Origin: Acidobacteriota bacterium
GTDB lineage: Bacteria > Acidobacteriota > Terriglobia > Acidoferrales > 2-02-FULL-67-57
Length of the DNA stretch: 9,114 nt
Direction of reading: 5' to 3'
Assembly: GCA_016210895.1 (NCBI GenBank)
Contig: JACQTG010000301.1
Coordinates: 1 to 9,114, forward strand
The position numbers were made by a program, and so were the translations under genes. Position 1 is the stretch's first letter; every line of letters starts with the position of its first letter. The notes under the pieces are model-generated. The model did no database searches. It worked only from the letters and a program-made list of their open reading frames with translations, and was not told the DNA's origin. Below, one piece after another: positions 1 through 6,653 of the stretch.

Positions 1-1049
1 GAAGCATTGATGTCGAGCACGCCCGCGAGCACAGCGGGCTGGTTGGCCACGATGCCCACGGGCTGACCGGCGAGCCGCGCAAAGCCCACTACGATGTTCT
101 TGGCGTAGTGCTCCTGCACCTCGAAGAAGTAGCCTTCGTCCACTACCAGGCGGATGACTTCCTTGATGTCGTAGGGCTGCATCGGATCGGCGGGGACGAT
201 GGAGTTCAGGCGGTCGTCGCTGCGCTCGGCGGGGTCGCTCGACGGGCGGCGCGGCGGGTCGTCGGTGTTATTGGGCGGGAGAAAGGACAGCAGCTCGCGC
301 ATCATCGCCAGGCACTCGGTGTCGTTCGCGGCGATGAAGTGGGCGACGCCGCTGGTGGCGTTGTGCGTGACCGGCCCGCCCAGCTCTTCCTTCGTCACCT
401 CCTCATGCGTCACCGTTTTGATCACGTCCGGGCCGGTGACGAACATATAGCTCGTGTCCTTGGTCATGAAGATGAAGTCGGTGATGGCGGGCGAGTAGAC
501 GGCGCCACCGGCGCAGGGGCCCATGACGGCGGAAATCTGCGGGATGACGCCGCTGGCGAGCGTGTTGCGCAGGAAGACGTCGGCGTAGCCTTTGAGCGAC
601 AGTACGCCTTCCTGGATGCGGGCGCCGCCCGAGTCGTTCAAGCCGATGACGGGCGCGCCGTTGCGCATGGCCAGGTCCATCACCTTGCAGATTTTTTCCG
701 CGTTCGCTTCGCTCAGCGACCCGCCGAAGACGGTGAAGTCCTGGGCAAAGGCGTAGACCAGGCGGCCGTCAATGCGCCCGTAGCCGCTGACGATGCCGTC
801 GCCCGGGAGCCGCTGCTTCTCCATCTCGAACTCGTCGCAGCGGTGGACGACGAGCTTGTCAAGCTCTTCGAAGCTGTCGGGGTCCAGCAGCAGCTCGATG
901 CGCTCGCGTGCCGAGAGCTTGCCGGCCTGGTGCTGTTTTTCGCGCCGCTCGGGACCTCCTCCCGCCTCGGCGGCCTCATCCCGCCGGCGCAGTTCCTCCA
1001 GCCGCGCCTCAGCGGCCTGGTTCTCGGTAGCGGGCTTCTCCGGGGCCAT
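1..1049 (-). CDS. Acyl-CoA carboxylase carboxyltransferase (beta) subunit, propionyl/methylmalonyl-CoA type, C-terminus cut by window edge
   Basis: Biotin-dependent carboxyltransferase that moves CO2 between carboxybiotin and an acyl-CoA (propionyl-CoA carboxylase or methylmalonyl-CoA decarboxylase type). Read by direct translation from the ATG at 1049, 349 complete codons are visible; the family is usually about 510-530 residues, so roughly a third is missing past position 1. Visible motifs: the N-terminal [18 protein letters not shown] (45-62), [17 protein letters not shown] (104-120), the first oxyanion-hole glycine motif [11 protein letters not shown] (138-148), the second [12 protein letters not shown] (177-188) and [18 protein letters not shown] (194-211). 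The linker [15 protein letters not shown] (265-279) leads into the second crotonase-like half. The region that sets acyl-CoA size preference lies outside the window, so the exact substrate is open. No strong Shine-Dalgarno precedes the ATG, and no other start was found nearby. The hairpin repeat upstream separates it from the other genes. Confidence 0.93.
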   Translation of the reverse strand, partial: MAPEKPATENQAAEARLEELRRRDEAAEAGGGPERREKQHQAGKLSARERIELLLDPDSFEELDKLVVHRCDEFEMEKQRLPGDGIVSGYGRIDGRLVYAFAQDFTVFGGSLSEANAEKICKVMDLAMRNGAPVIGLNDSGGARIQEGVLSLKGYADVFLRNTLASGVIPQISAVMGPCAGGAVYSPAITDFIFMTKDTSYMFVTGPDVIKTVTHEEVTKEELGGPVTHNATSGVAHFIAANDTECLAMMRELLSFLPPNNTDDPPRRPSSDPAERSDDRLNSIVPADPMQPYDIKEVIRLVVDEGYFFEVQEHYAKNIVVGFARLAGQPVGIVANQPAVLAGVLDINA

Positions 1050-1107
1050 CGCAGCTAGAAGGATGCCACAAACGCGAACGGAAAGGGAGTGTGACCGTCT
1101 GCTTTGT

Positions 1108-1225
1108 TGTCATTCTGAGCCCCGAAACGTCGGGGCGAAGAATCTCAACGTTGAGAGGCGCTTCGACAGAGCTCAGGGCACCCCGAGCGAAAGTCGAGGG
1201 GTGCTTCACTTCGTTCAGCATGACA
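1108..1225. repeat. Dispersed intergenic hairpin repeat with inverted ends
   Basis: The ends are imperfect inverted repeats: TGTCATTCTGAGC (1108-1120) against GTTCAGCATGACA (1213-1225), 11 of 13 pairing. Inside are a perfect 7-bp stem GCCCCGA/TCGGGGC with loop AACG (1119-1136), a perfect palindrome CTCAACGTTGAG (1144-1155), and a longer imperfect hairpin in which CTTCGAC (1161-1167) pairs with GTCGAGG (1193-1199) and GCTCAGGG (1171-1178) with CCCCGAGC (1181-1188). Units beginning CATTCTGAGC and ending in CAGCATGACA resemble dispersed elements I recall from acidobacterial and chloroflexal genomes; this is memory, not a search. No gene is evident in the surrounding gap (1050-1251). Transcribed, it could fold and end or stabilise messages between the two flanking genes. 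Confidence 0.7.
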
Positions 1226-1251
1226 GGGGCCAGGGTGTGCTGGCGGTACGG

Positions 1252-1659
1252 CTACAGGCCGGACCAGACTTCGCAGAGGATGATGGAGTTCGATGGATTC
1301 TTGGGGTCGAACTTGACGCTGATGGACTGGCCCGAGGCGACTTTGCCCAAGTCGAGCGTGCCGGCCTGGTCGCCGAGAAAGGTCAGGTCTTGCGCAGCCT
1401 GGTATTCAACTCCACGGACTTCGTAGCGATACGAGATGAGGTGCGGGCCGTCAGAGACTACCCCGTCAGGCGAATCCAACAGTTCGATCACGCGGCCGTT
1501 GGCGATGCGGCCGATGCGGTTGACGTGCTCGCGCCGGCAGCGCTCGAGCTCCGCCGGGTCTTTGTGCCGCGCCTTCCAGCGCAGATAGACCCAGAGCCCG
1601 ATGGCAAGGAAAGCCGTGGCAGCAACGATGTAGATTAGGTACCGGAGCGACGGGTTCAC
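1252..1659 (-). CDS. Small single-pass membrane protein of unknown function (DUF3592-like character)
   Basis: This is a 135-residue protein I cannot assign to a named function. A hydrophobic segment at residues 7-26 ([20 protein letters not shown]) is followed by a basic stretch, RWKARHK, which suggests the C-terminal part is cytoplasmic by the positive-inside rule. The rest (about 37-135) looks like a small beta-rich domain, including [21 protein letters not shown] and [13 protein letters not shown]. That resembles DUF3592-type proteins, where a membrane anchor precedes a domain with a Y-x-Y-x-V-x-G-x-x-Y pattern and a late VxYDPxNP motif; this likeness is by eye only. The start is GTG, with its last bases overlapping the TGA of the transaldolase gene (GTGA, 1656-1659), so translation is probably coupled. 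An AGGCAGGAA stretch just upstream can serve as the ribosome binding site. Confidence 0.75.
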   Translation of the reverse strand: MNPSLRYLIYIVAATAFLAIGLWVYLRWKARHKDPAELERCRREHVNRIGRIANGRVIELLDSPDGVVSDGPHLISYRYEVRGVEYQAAQDLTFLGDQAGTLDLGKVASGQSISVKFDPKNPSNSIILCEVWSGL

Positions 1660-2342
1660 TTCCTGCCTGTCTTGACCTCAGCCGGGAGGATGTCGCCGAG
1701 CACGGCCCGCGCCTTCTCCCAGTCTTTCAGGAAGGCCTCGAGGCCGCGGTCGGTGAGCGGATGCTTGAAGAGTTGCTCGAAAACCTTGTAGGGCATGGTG
1801 GCGATGTCGGCGCCGAGCTTGGCGGCCTCGACGACGTGCATCGGGTGGCGGAGGCTCGCGGCCAGCACCTGAGTGTCGAACTTGTAGGGCCGATAGACCT
1901 CGATGATGTCGCGTAGCAGCTTCAGGCCGTCGCCTCCAACATCGTCCACGCGGCCGAGGAATGGGCTGACGAAGTAAGCCCCGGCCTTGGCCACGAGCAA
2001 GGCCTGCGCGGGACTGAAGACGAGCGTCACGTTGATGCGAATGCCTTCCCCGCGCAGCACCTTGATGGCCTTGAAGCCCTCGGGCGTCATCGGAATCTTG
2101 ACCACGATGTTCGGGTGGAGCGAGGCAATCTCGCGCCCCTCGGCGATCATCCCCTCGGCATCAGTCGCTACGACTTCGCCGTTGACGATGTCGACGAGCG
2201 CGCACATCTCCAGCAGAGCCTCGCGGAACGGCTTGCCCTCTTTGGCGAGCAACGTGGGGTTGGTGGTGACGCCGTCGAGGAGGCCGAGCGCCGCCGCCCG
2301 GCGGATTTCTTCCACGTTGCCCGTGTCCAGAAAAATCTTCAT
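1656..2342 (-). CDS. Transaldolase-like / fructose-6-phosphate aldolase family enzyme (type 3B)
   Basis: Class I Schiff-base aldolase of the MipB/TalC/FSA group, a short (about 215-230 residue) transaldolase family of the cytosolic pentose phosphate pathway. The 228-residue product shows the N-terminal [10 protein letters not shown] (4-13), [13 protein letters not shown] (24-36), the catalytic lysine in [10 protein letters not shown] (Lys82), [18 protein letters not shown] (104-121) and SPFLGRVDD (126-134). Two active-site positions separate the subgroups as I know them: E. coli FsaA has Gln59 and Tyr131, whereas true transaldolases have Glu and Phe. Here the aligned residues are Glu57 and Phe128, so transaldolase activity is the better guess. 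An AAGGAGGT ribosome binding site lies 5 nt before the ATG. The FAH-family gene ends 18 nt upstream, and the next gene overlaps its stop codon, which suggests one operon. An extended -10 sequence inside the upstream gene may give it a second promoter. Confidence 0.93.
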   Translation of the reverse strand: MKIFLDTGNVEEIRRAAALGLLDGVTTNPTLLAKEGKPFREALLEMCALVDIVNGEVVATDAEGMIAEGREIASLHPNIVVKIPMTPEGFKAIKVLRGEGIRINVTLVFSPAQALLVAKAGAYFVSPFLGRVDDVGGDGLKLLRDIIEVYRPYKFDTQVLAASLRHPMHVVEAAKLGADIATMPYKVFEQLFKHPLTDRGLEAFLKDWEKARAVLGDILPAEVKTGRK

Positions 2343-2360
2343 CGCTACCTCCTTCGACGG

Positions 2361-3125
2361 CTAGCGCTCCACCACCTGATTCCGCAGTCGCCCAATGCCC
2401 TCGATGCTCACTTCCACCACGTCACCCACATGGAGCGATCCAACGCCGGCGGGTGTGCCGGTGGAAATCACGTCGCCTGGCTCGAGCGTCATCACCGATG
2501 CAATGAAGCGTATTATAGCATCGAGCGGGAAAATCATCTCGCGCGTCGAGGCGCGCTGGCGTCGCTCGCCGTTGACATGCGTCTCCAGGATTAGATTCTG
2601 CGGCTCGAGCCCGGTTGCAAGTACCGGGCCGAGCGGACAGAAGGTGTCGAAGCTCTTGGCGCGGGTCCACTGGCCGTCGGCTTGTTGCAGGTCGCGCGCG
2701 GTCACGTCGTTGAGACAGGTGTAGCCGAAAACGTAGGCGCGGGCATCTTCGTCCGCGCGCAGCCCACGGCAGCGCCGGCCCACTACCAGCGCCAGCTCGC
2801 CTTCGTAGTCCACGCGCTGGGACAGGCGCGGATAGACGATGGCTTCTTCGGGGCCGATGACCGCCGACGGTGGCTTCAGGAAGATGAGCGGCTCGCGCGG
2901 CACCTCGTGGCCGAGTTCGCTGGTGTGTTCGCGGTAGTTGCGCCCCAGGCAGACAATCTTCGACGGCTGGCAGGGAGCCAGCAGCCGCACCTGGGCGAGC
3001 GCGTGGCGCCTGCCCGTGGGTTCACCCCCAGCCCAGGGCGGGCCGCTCAGCGCTTCGACGCGCTCGCCGTCGAGGCGGCCATAGTGTTGGGTGGCGTCAG
3101 CTTCGAAGCGGCAGAACTGTGCCAT
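2361..3125 (-). CDS. Fumarylacetoacetate hydrolase (FAH) family protein
   Basis: A 254-residue soluble FAH-fold enzyme; relatives are fumarylpyruvate hydrolases, acylpyruvases and 2-hydroxyhepta-2,4-diene-1,7-dioate isomerases, which cleave or isomerise beta-diketo acids with a divalent metal. Motifs in order: IVCLGRNYREH (57-67), PLIFLKPPSAVIGP (79-92), the metal-binding YEGELALVVGRRCR with Glu108 and Glu110, GYTCLNDVTARDLQ with Asp140, KSFDTFCPLGP with Lys157, and the C-terminal GDVISTGTPAGVG (217-229). All expected metal ligands are present, so it is probably active; the substrate cannot be read from sequence. I chose the ATG at 3125. A TTG two codons earlier (3131) overlaps the upstream stop as TTGA and would give 256 residues. 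Neither start has a clear Shine-Dalgarno, which fits coupling to the lipoprotein gene just upstream. Confidence 0.92.
   Translation of the reverse strand: MAQFCRFEADATQHYGRLDGERVEALSGPPWAGGEPTGRRHALAQVRLLAPCQPSKIVCLGRNYREHTSELGHEVPREPLIFLKPPSAVIGPEEAIVYPRLSQRVDYEGELALVVGRRCRGLRADEDARAYVFGYTCLNDVTARDLQQADGQWTRAKSFDTFCPLGPVLATGLEPQNLILETHVNGERRQRASTREMIFPLDAIIRFIASVMTLEPGDVISTGTPAGVGSLHVGDVVEVSIEGIGRLRNQVVER
2512..2520 (-). promoter_or_regulatory. Candidate extended -10 promoter inside the FAH gene, directed at the transaldolase gene
   Basis: On the minus strand the sequence reads TGCTATAAT, an exact extended -10 consensus (TGnTATAAT). It is identical to the elements before hslU and hslV. It falls within codons 202-204 of the FAH-family gene (encoding Ala-Ile-Ile) and about 170 nt upstream of the transaldolase ATG. 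The -35 region is weak (GAGATG at a 17-nt spacing). It could simply reflect coding sequence, so confidence is limited. Confidence 0.35.
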
Positions 3126-3127
3126 TG

Positions 3128-4231
3128 TCAACGGGGAGGAGGCGGCGTGGCCGCCGGCTCTGAGAATGGACTTTCGTTGCCGGCGCGGTCAACGGCGCTG
3201 ACAACATAGTAGTAGGTCGTGTTGGCGGCGACCTCGGTGTCGGAAAAACTTGGCACGGGAACCGGCGTGGGCGTCAATCGCTGGTGGTCGCCGCCCGGCT
3301 CGTGGCTGCGATAGACGAAAAAGCCCGCTAGGTCAGCGGCCAGGGTCGCGTCCCAGGTAAGGTCGACCCGGCCGGGGGTGGCGATGGCGACGAGGTTCGA
3401 GGGCGCGGGCGGAGGAAAGACATCGCGTGGCGTGACGCTCGCGACCGCGGAGTCCTCGCTCTCAATCGTGTCGCTCTCAAACCGGGCCAGCGTGCGCACG
3501 CGATACTCGTAGGTCTGGCCGAATTGAAAGTCGCGGTCCGCGTAGTGGGGCGTGGGCGCCGTGGCGATGAGCGCAAAGCCTTGGGCTGGGTCGCGGCGGC
3601 GATAGATGCGATAGCCAGCGATGACAGGGATAGGCGTGCCGCTGGTGGTGCGAGAGGGTGCGGCCCAGTTCAGTTCAATAGTCTCCTCGGTGACCCGTGT
3701 TTCAATCGCGGCAATCAGCCTCGGCACCGGAAAGATACGCACTGCGGCCAGGTTGGAGAACCCTGCAGCCTCGTCTTTTCGGTTCATCACCTTGACGCCG
3801 TAGACGGCGTAGCGGCCGGCCTGGTCGGCCAAGCGTCTCGGGCCCAGCGGATCGGTGAATTCAACCTGGCCGTCGCGCACGAATCTCTCCAGCACATCTT
3901 CCGGGATTACATAGGCCGAGCCCGCTTCGGCGGCGAAGCGCTCGGCTATGCCATCAAGACTGTCGGTGAACCAGCGAAAGACCCCCGCGCGTTGACCGTG
4001 GCGAATGCGCGTCCCGTCCGTGTTCAGCAGGGACAGCGACCACCGCAGCCGGATGCGCTCGCCTTGCTGCTCGGCCACCAGATCCCGTGGCGGTGTGGGA
4101 ATCTTCGGCGTGGGCGGCACCGGCGGTCCGGGCACGCCGCAGGCGAAAAGGAGAATGACCGACGACAGAAGGAAGAGGGAAAAGCCGACGTAGGCAGGTG
4201 GTGAGGACAGGCGGAGGATGCGGCGGGGCAA
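3128..4231 (-). CDS. Fibronectin type III repeat lipoprotein
   Basis: A 367-residue secreted lipoprotein. Residues 1-30 form a signal peptide: basic MPRRILR, a hydrophobic core ending in SVILLFA, and then the lipidated Cys31 (LFAC). The proline-rich CGVPGPPVPPTPKIPTPP (31-48) is a flexible tether, in the style of the CGxxGPxxxPP starts of small outer-membrane lipoproteins. Three FnIII-like domains follow at about 46-168, 170-268 and 273-360. The last two are the clearest, with IELNW...GYRIYRR...YEYRVRTLA and VDLTW...GFFVYRS...TYYYVVSAVDRAGNESPFS. The first carries a long insert. Such proteins are usually surface or periplasmic binding scaffolds; no enzymatic motif is visible. The start is TTG at 4231, supported by GGAG 6 nt upstream; no ATG gives an equally complete signal peptide. 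It starts 13 nt after hslU and runs into the FAH-family gene, so it is probably co-transcribed with both. Confidence 0.85.
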   Translation of the reverse strand: MPRRILRLSSPPAYVGFSLFLLSSVILLFACGVPGPPVPPTPKIPTPPRDLVAEQQGERIRLRWSLSLLNTDGTRIRHGQRAGVFRWFTDSLDGIAERFAAEAGSAYVIPEDVLERFVRDGQVEFTDPLGPRRLADQAGRYAVYGVKVMNRKDEAAGFSNLAAVRIFPVPRLIAAIETRVTEETIELNWAAPSRTTSGTPIPVIAGYRIYRRRDPAQGFALIATAPTPHYADRDFQFGQTYEYRVRTLARFESDTIESEDSAVASVTPRDVFPPPAPSNLVAIATPGRVDLTWDATLAADLAGFFVYRSHEPGGDHQRLTPTPVPVPSFSDTEVAANTTYYYVVSAVDRAGNESPFSEPAATPPPPR

Positions 4232-4244
4232 GCAGCGCTCCGCG

Positions 4245-5654
4245 CTAGAGGATGTAGCGGCTCAGGTCTTGGTCCTTCACGATGTCGGCCAGCATCTTGT
4301 GCACGTAGACAGCGTCAATCTTGACCTGCTTGCGTTTCAGGTCTGGGGCTTCGAAGGAGATTTCGTCGAGCAGCTTCTCCATCACCGTAAACAGGCGTCG
4401 GGCACCGATGTTTTCCGTGCCCTCATTGACGCGGGCGGCGTAGCGGGCGATTTCCTCGACCGCGTCATCGGTGAAGGTGAGGTGGATGCCTTCGGTTTCA
4501 AGCAAAGCGGTGTACTGGCGGACGAGTGCGTTCTTCGGCTCGCGCAGGATGCGGATGAAATCGTCGGTGCTCAGCGAGTGCAACTCCACGCGAATCGGAA
4601 AGCGCCCCTGGAGCTCGGGGATCATGTCGGAGGGCTTGGTGGCGTGGAAAGCGCCAGCGGCGACGAACAGGATGTGGTCGGTGCGCACCATGCCGTAGCG
4701 GGTGTTGACGGTGGTGCCTTCGACGATGGGCAGGATGTCGCGCTGCACGCCCTCGCGGCTCACGTCGGGGCCGTGGCCCGATTCGCGCCCGGCAATCTTG
4801 TCAATCTCGTCGATGAAGATGATGCCCGACCGCTCGACCCGGCCCACGGCGGTGCGCGTGACCTGCTCCATGTCGATGAGGCGGTTTTCCTCCTCCTGCA
4901 CCAGGTACTCCCAGGCCTCGGAGACTTTCATCCGGCGCTTCTTCTTCATCTGGCCGAACAGCCCCGGCAGCATGTCCTTGATGTTGACGTCCATCTCCTC
5001 CACACCGCTCGAGGAGATAATCTCGAAAGCGGGGAAGCTGCGCTCGCGGACTTCGACCTCGACCAACTTGTCGTCCAGGCGCCCTTCGCGCAACTGTGCT
5101 CGGAGCTTTTCCCGCGTGCGGTTGAACTGCTCGAGCTGCCGGGAGTAGTCCTGTTCGGAGGGTGGCGGGGGCGCGGCGGGCAGGAGCAGGTCGAGCAGGC
5201 GTTCCTCGGCGTTCATTTCGGCGCGCTCGGCGACCTCTTCGAGCTTTTCCTCGCGCACCATCTCGATGGAGACGTCGAGCAGGTCGCGAATCATCGATTC
5301 GACGTCGCGGCCCACGTAGCCGACTTCGGTGTACTTCGAGGCTTCGACCTTGAGGAAAGGGGCGTTGGCCAGCCGCGCCAGCCGCCGCGCAATCTCCGTC
5401 TTGCCCACGCCCGTGGGGCCGATCATCAAGATGTTTTTGGGCAGGACTTCCTCGCCCAGCTCGGGGTCGAGCTTTTGCCGGCGGATGCGGTTGCGCAGGG
5501 CGATGGCGACGGCGCGCTTGGCCGGCTGCTGGCCGATGATGTATTTGTCGAGCTCGGCGACGATTTGCCGCGGGGTCAGCTCATCGAGCCCCACCGCCGG
5601 CGCTTCGACGGCTTCTTCCGCCTCGCCAACTTTCCCGGGCAGATAAATAGTCAT
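4245..5654 (-). CDS. hslU: ATP-dependent protease ATPase subunit HslU (ClpY)
   Basis: AAA+ unfoldase that feeds substrates to the HslV peptidase in the cytosol. From the ATG at 5654 the product is 469 residues (E. coli HslU has 443). Features: [31 protein letters not shown] (26-56), Walker A GPTGVGKT (79-86), pore loop GYVG (112-115), a charged intermediate domain (about 120-255) with a proline-rich insert LLPAAPPPP (157-165), Walker B IIFIDEID (278-285), GRFPIRVEL with the arginine finger (350-358), sensor-2 GARRL (417-421) and the C-terminal RYIL tail that docks into HslV. A GTG at 5699 would add 15 residues but lies at the predicted transcription start. The ATG has AAGG 5 nt upstream and a normal N-terminus, so I prefer it. 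Unusually, hslV is not the adjacent upstream gene: four metal or redox genes lie between. Confidence 0.96.
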   Translation of the reverse strand: MTIYLPGKVGEAEEAVEAPAVGLDELTPRQIVAELDKYIIGQQPAKRAVAIALRNRIRRQKLDPELGEEVLPKNILMIGPTGVGKTEIARRLARLANAPFLKVEASKYTEVGYVGRDVESMIRDLLDVSIEMVREEKLEEVAERAEMNAEERLLDLLLPAAPPPPSEQDYSRQLEQFNRTREKLRAQLREGRLDDKLVEVEVRERSFPAFEIISSSGVEEMDVNIKDMLPGLFGQMKKKRRMKVSEAWEYLVQEEENRLIDMEQVTRTAVGRVERSGIIFIDEIDKIAGRESGHGPDVSREGVQRDILPIVEGTTVNTRYGMVRTDHILFVAAGAFHATKPSDMIPELQGRFPIRVELHSLSTDDFIRILREPKNALVRQYTALLETEGIHLTFTDDAVEEIARYAARVNEGTENIGARRLFTVMEKLLDEISFEAPDLKRKQVKIDAVYVHKMLADIVKDQDLSRYIL

Positions 5655-5703
5655 TAGTGCCTTATTCCCGAAGAGCGAAGCCGCACCGACGCGGCCCACC
5701 TCA

Positions 5704-5712
5704 ATTATAGCA
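5704..5712 (-). promoter_or_regulatory. Extended -10 promoter of hslU
   Basis: The minus strand reads TGCTATAAT, a perfect extended -10 element, in the 132-nt gap between the glutaredoxin-like gene and hslU. It predicts transcription starting near 5697 and a leader of about 43 nt before the ATG at 5654. The -35 hexamer at normal spacing (CTTTCC) is poor, as is common with extended -10 promoters. A separate promoter here means hslU need not depend on read-through from the metal operon. Confidence 0.65.
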
Positions 5713-5714
5713 CC

Positions 5715-5788
5715 AGCCGGAACCGAGGAAAGGAAGGGGACTTACCGCAGGCGTTCTCGGCAGACCTATTGTTCTCCCTCGGCCGGCT
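5715..5788. repeat. Inverted repeat flanking the end of the glutaredoxin-like gene
   Basis: AGCCGG-AA-CCGAGG (5715-5728) is the reverse complement of CCTCGGCCGGCT (5777-5788) except for a 2-nt bulge, giving 12 pairs around a 48-nt loop. One arm contains part of the TAG stop of the glutaredoxin-like gene; the other lies between the hslU -10 and its expected -35. There is no following T run, so it does not look like a standard intrinsic terminator. It might slow read-through or act as a binding site; chance in GC-rich DNA is also possible. Confidence 0.35.
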
Positions 5789-6023
5789 AGTCCAGGCCAA
5801 GCAGTTGCGCAAGCTTGGCCGTATCGAAGCCGACCACGGCCTCGCCGTCAATGACGGTTACCGGCGTGCTCATATAGCCGAGATGTTCCAGCTCCGCCAG
5901 TGCCTCCGGGTCCTTCGAGACATCCTTCTCTTCAAAGGCAATCTTGTGTTGCGAAAGAAACTCTTTCGTCTTGCCGCAGAAGAGTCACCCGGGCTGGCTG
6001 TAGACGACTACACGCTTGGCCAT
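5787..6023 (-). CDS. Glutaredoxin-like selenoprotein candidate (UxxC; in-frame TGA at codon 13)
   Basis: Thiol-disulfide oxidoreductase of the glutaredoxin/NrdH fold, cytoplasmic (no signal peptide). Read from the ATG at 6023, with GGAGG 7 nt upstream, the product is 78 residues, ending at TAG 5787-5789. It begins MAKRVVVYSQPG, then TGA (5985-5987), then LFCGKTKEFLSQ. In glutaredoxins this site is YSxPxCxxC, so the TGA takes the place of the first, nucleophilic cysteine while the resolving Cys16 remains. Past the TGA the reading is fully glutaredoxin-like: FEEKDVSKDPEALAEL (30-45), the cis-Pro loop STPVTVIDGE (52-61) and VVGFDTAKLAQLLGL (63-77). No other stop or frameshift is seen. I infer selenocysteine at residue 13, supported by a downstream hairpin. 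A TGC-to-TGA mutation or base-call error is the main alternative. It lies 19 nt after merTP, as the last gene of the csoR operon. Confidence 0.85.
5952..5968 (-). promoter_or_regulatory. Candidate bacterial SECIS hairpin
   Basis: On the minus strand CGAAAG (5968-5963) pairs perfectly with CTTTCG (5957-5952) around the loop AGTTT (5962-5958). The loop begins 22 nt after the TGA and has G at its second position, followed by U. Known bacterial SECIS elements lie within the coding sequence just after UGA, have a small apical loop with G in the first two positions, and keep the loop roughly 16-37 nt from the UGA; this hairpin meets each rule. An outer helix GGCAA (5975-5971) with TTGCC (5941-5937) could extend it across an asymmetric internal loop. 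In such an element SelB would bind the apical loop and deliver Sec-tRNA. Confidence 0.6.
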
Positions 6024-6042
6024 CTGCAAGCCTCCTGCCCAT

Positions 6043-6642
6043 TCAGAGTGAAGCTTTGAAGCCGGTGGAATTGACGGCTTCGACGAGTTGCTCTGGATTG
6101 ACCCTCGTCGGATCGTAACGCACCTCGGCGGCGCCGCCAGCGAAATCCACGTGGGCTTCGGCCACGCCGGGCAGCTTGCCCAGGGCGGCGTGCACGGAGA
6201 CCGCGCAGGCCTCACACGACATTCCACTGACTTTCAATGCCACGCTGGCTAGTTGCACTTCGTCTGCCGATGTAGGAGAAGTGGTCGGGCGTTGCGCCGT
6301 GGGCACGAAGCGTGCGCCATAGACGGGGAAGAGGGCCAGCGCAAGCACGGCCACGGTGGCCAGCCAGAGAAACGGCTTGCCGTACTTGCGCGTCACACTG
6401 GTTCTGGGCGGGCAGGCATTGTCAGCGCACGCTTCCGCCGTCTGCGGCTTGCGGTAGGCAAAGTAGAAGCCGAGAGCCAGGAGCAGCGCGGTGGCGCCGA
6501 GGAAATAGGGTCGCAGCGACTCAAAGGTGGCCGAAAACGCTACGCCGAGCCCGATGCCGCCCAGGAGCAACGGCCCCAGGCAGCACAGCGAAGCGACAAA
6601 AGCCGTGACTGCCGAGCCAACGACAACCAGCTTCTCGTTCAT
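6043..6642 (-). CDS. MerT-MerP fusion metal transporter (MerTP-like)
   Basis: Inner-membrane heavy-metal uptake or transfer protein, 199 residues, joining a MerT-like membrane part to a MerP-like HMA domain. TM1 (about 6-32) carries the adjacent pair Cys20-Cys21 in SLCCLGPLLLGGIGLG, the signature of MerT. TM2 is about 44-63, and a loop holds a second pair, Cys72 and Cys77 (ACADNACPP). TM3 is about 90-109. After a Pro/Ser/Thr linker, the HMA domain (133-199) has GMSCEAC (140-146) with Cys143 and Cys146 and ends in YDPTRVNPEQLVEAV. In mercury operons such proteins pass Hg(II) from cysteine pair to cysteine pair toward reductase MerA. No merA is in the window and the neighbouring regulator is CsoR-like, so copper or another thiophilic metal is possible. 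An AAGGAG 7 nt before the ATG overlaps the csoR stop, which implies coupled translation. Confidence 0.88.
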   Translation of the reverse strand: MNEKLVVVGSAVTAFVASLCCLGPLLLGGIGLGVAFSATFESLRPYFLGATALLLALGFYFAYRKPQTAEACADNACPPRTSVTRKYGKPFLWLATVAVLALALFPVYGARFVPTAQRPTTSPTSADEVQLASVALKVSGMSCEACAVSVHAALGKLPGVAEAHVDFAGGAAEVRYDPTRVNPEQLVEAVNSTGFKASL

Positions 6643-6653
6643 TGACGTTCTCC

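Noticed and set aside
108..1058. Plus-strand open frame of 316 codons opposite the carboxyltransferase
   Set aside because: Mirror frame of a well-conserved enzyme; the translation lacks any family motif.
4218..5657. Plus-strand open frame of 479 codons opposite hslU
   Set aside because: A long mirror frame caused by high GC at third positions in hslU; the product is low-complexity His/Asp/Leu/Val-rich sequence, and HslU motifs on the other strand are unambiguous.
5655..5699. GTG at 5699 as the hslU start (15 extra residues)
   Set aside because: It coincides with the predicted transcription start just after the extended -10 element, and the extra residues do not look like HslU. The ATG at 5654 has a ribosome binding site.
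5787..6023. The glutaredoxin-like gene as a pseudogene
   Set aside because: One stop exactly at the catalytic cysteine, no other lesion, a good ribosome binding site and a SECIS-like hairpin make recoding more likely. Not ruled out without the genome's sel genes.
5769..6059. Plus-strand open frame of 96 codons opposite the glutaredoxin-like gene
   Set aside because: It is antisense to a recognisable family, has no ribosome binding site that I can see, and its product resembles nothing known to me.
5985..6227. Open frame on the minus strand ending MAKRVVVYSQPG at the TGA
   Set aside because: Its upstream part overlaps the HMA tail of merTP in another frame. Only the last 12 codons belong to a real gene, which continues beyond the TGA as the glutaredoxin-like selenoprotein candidate.
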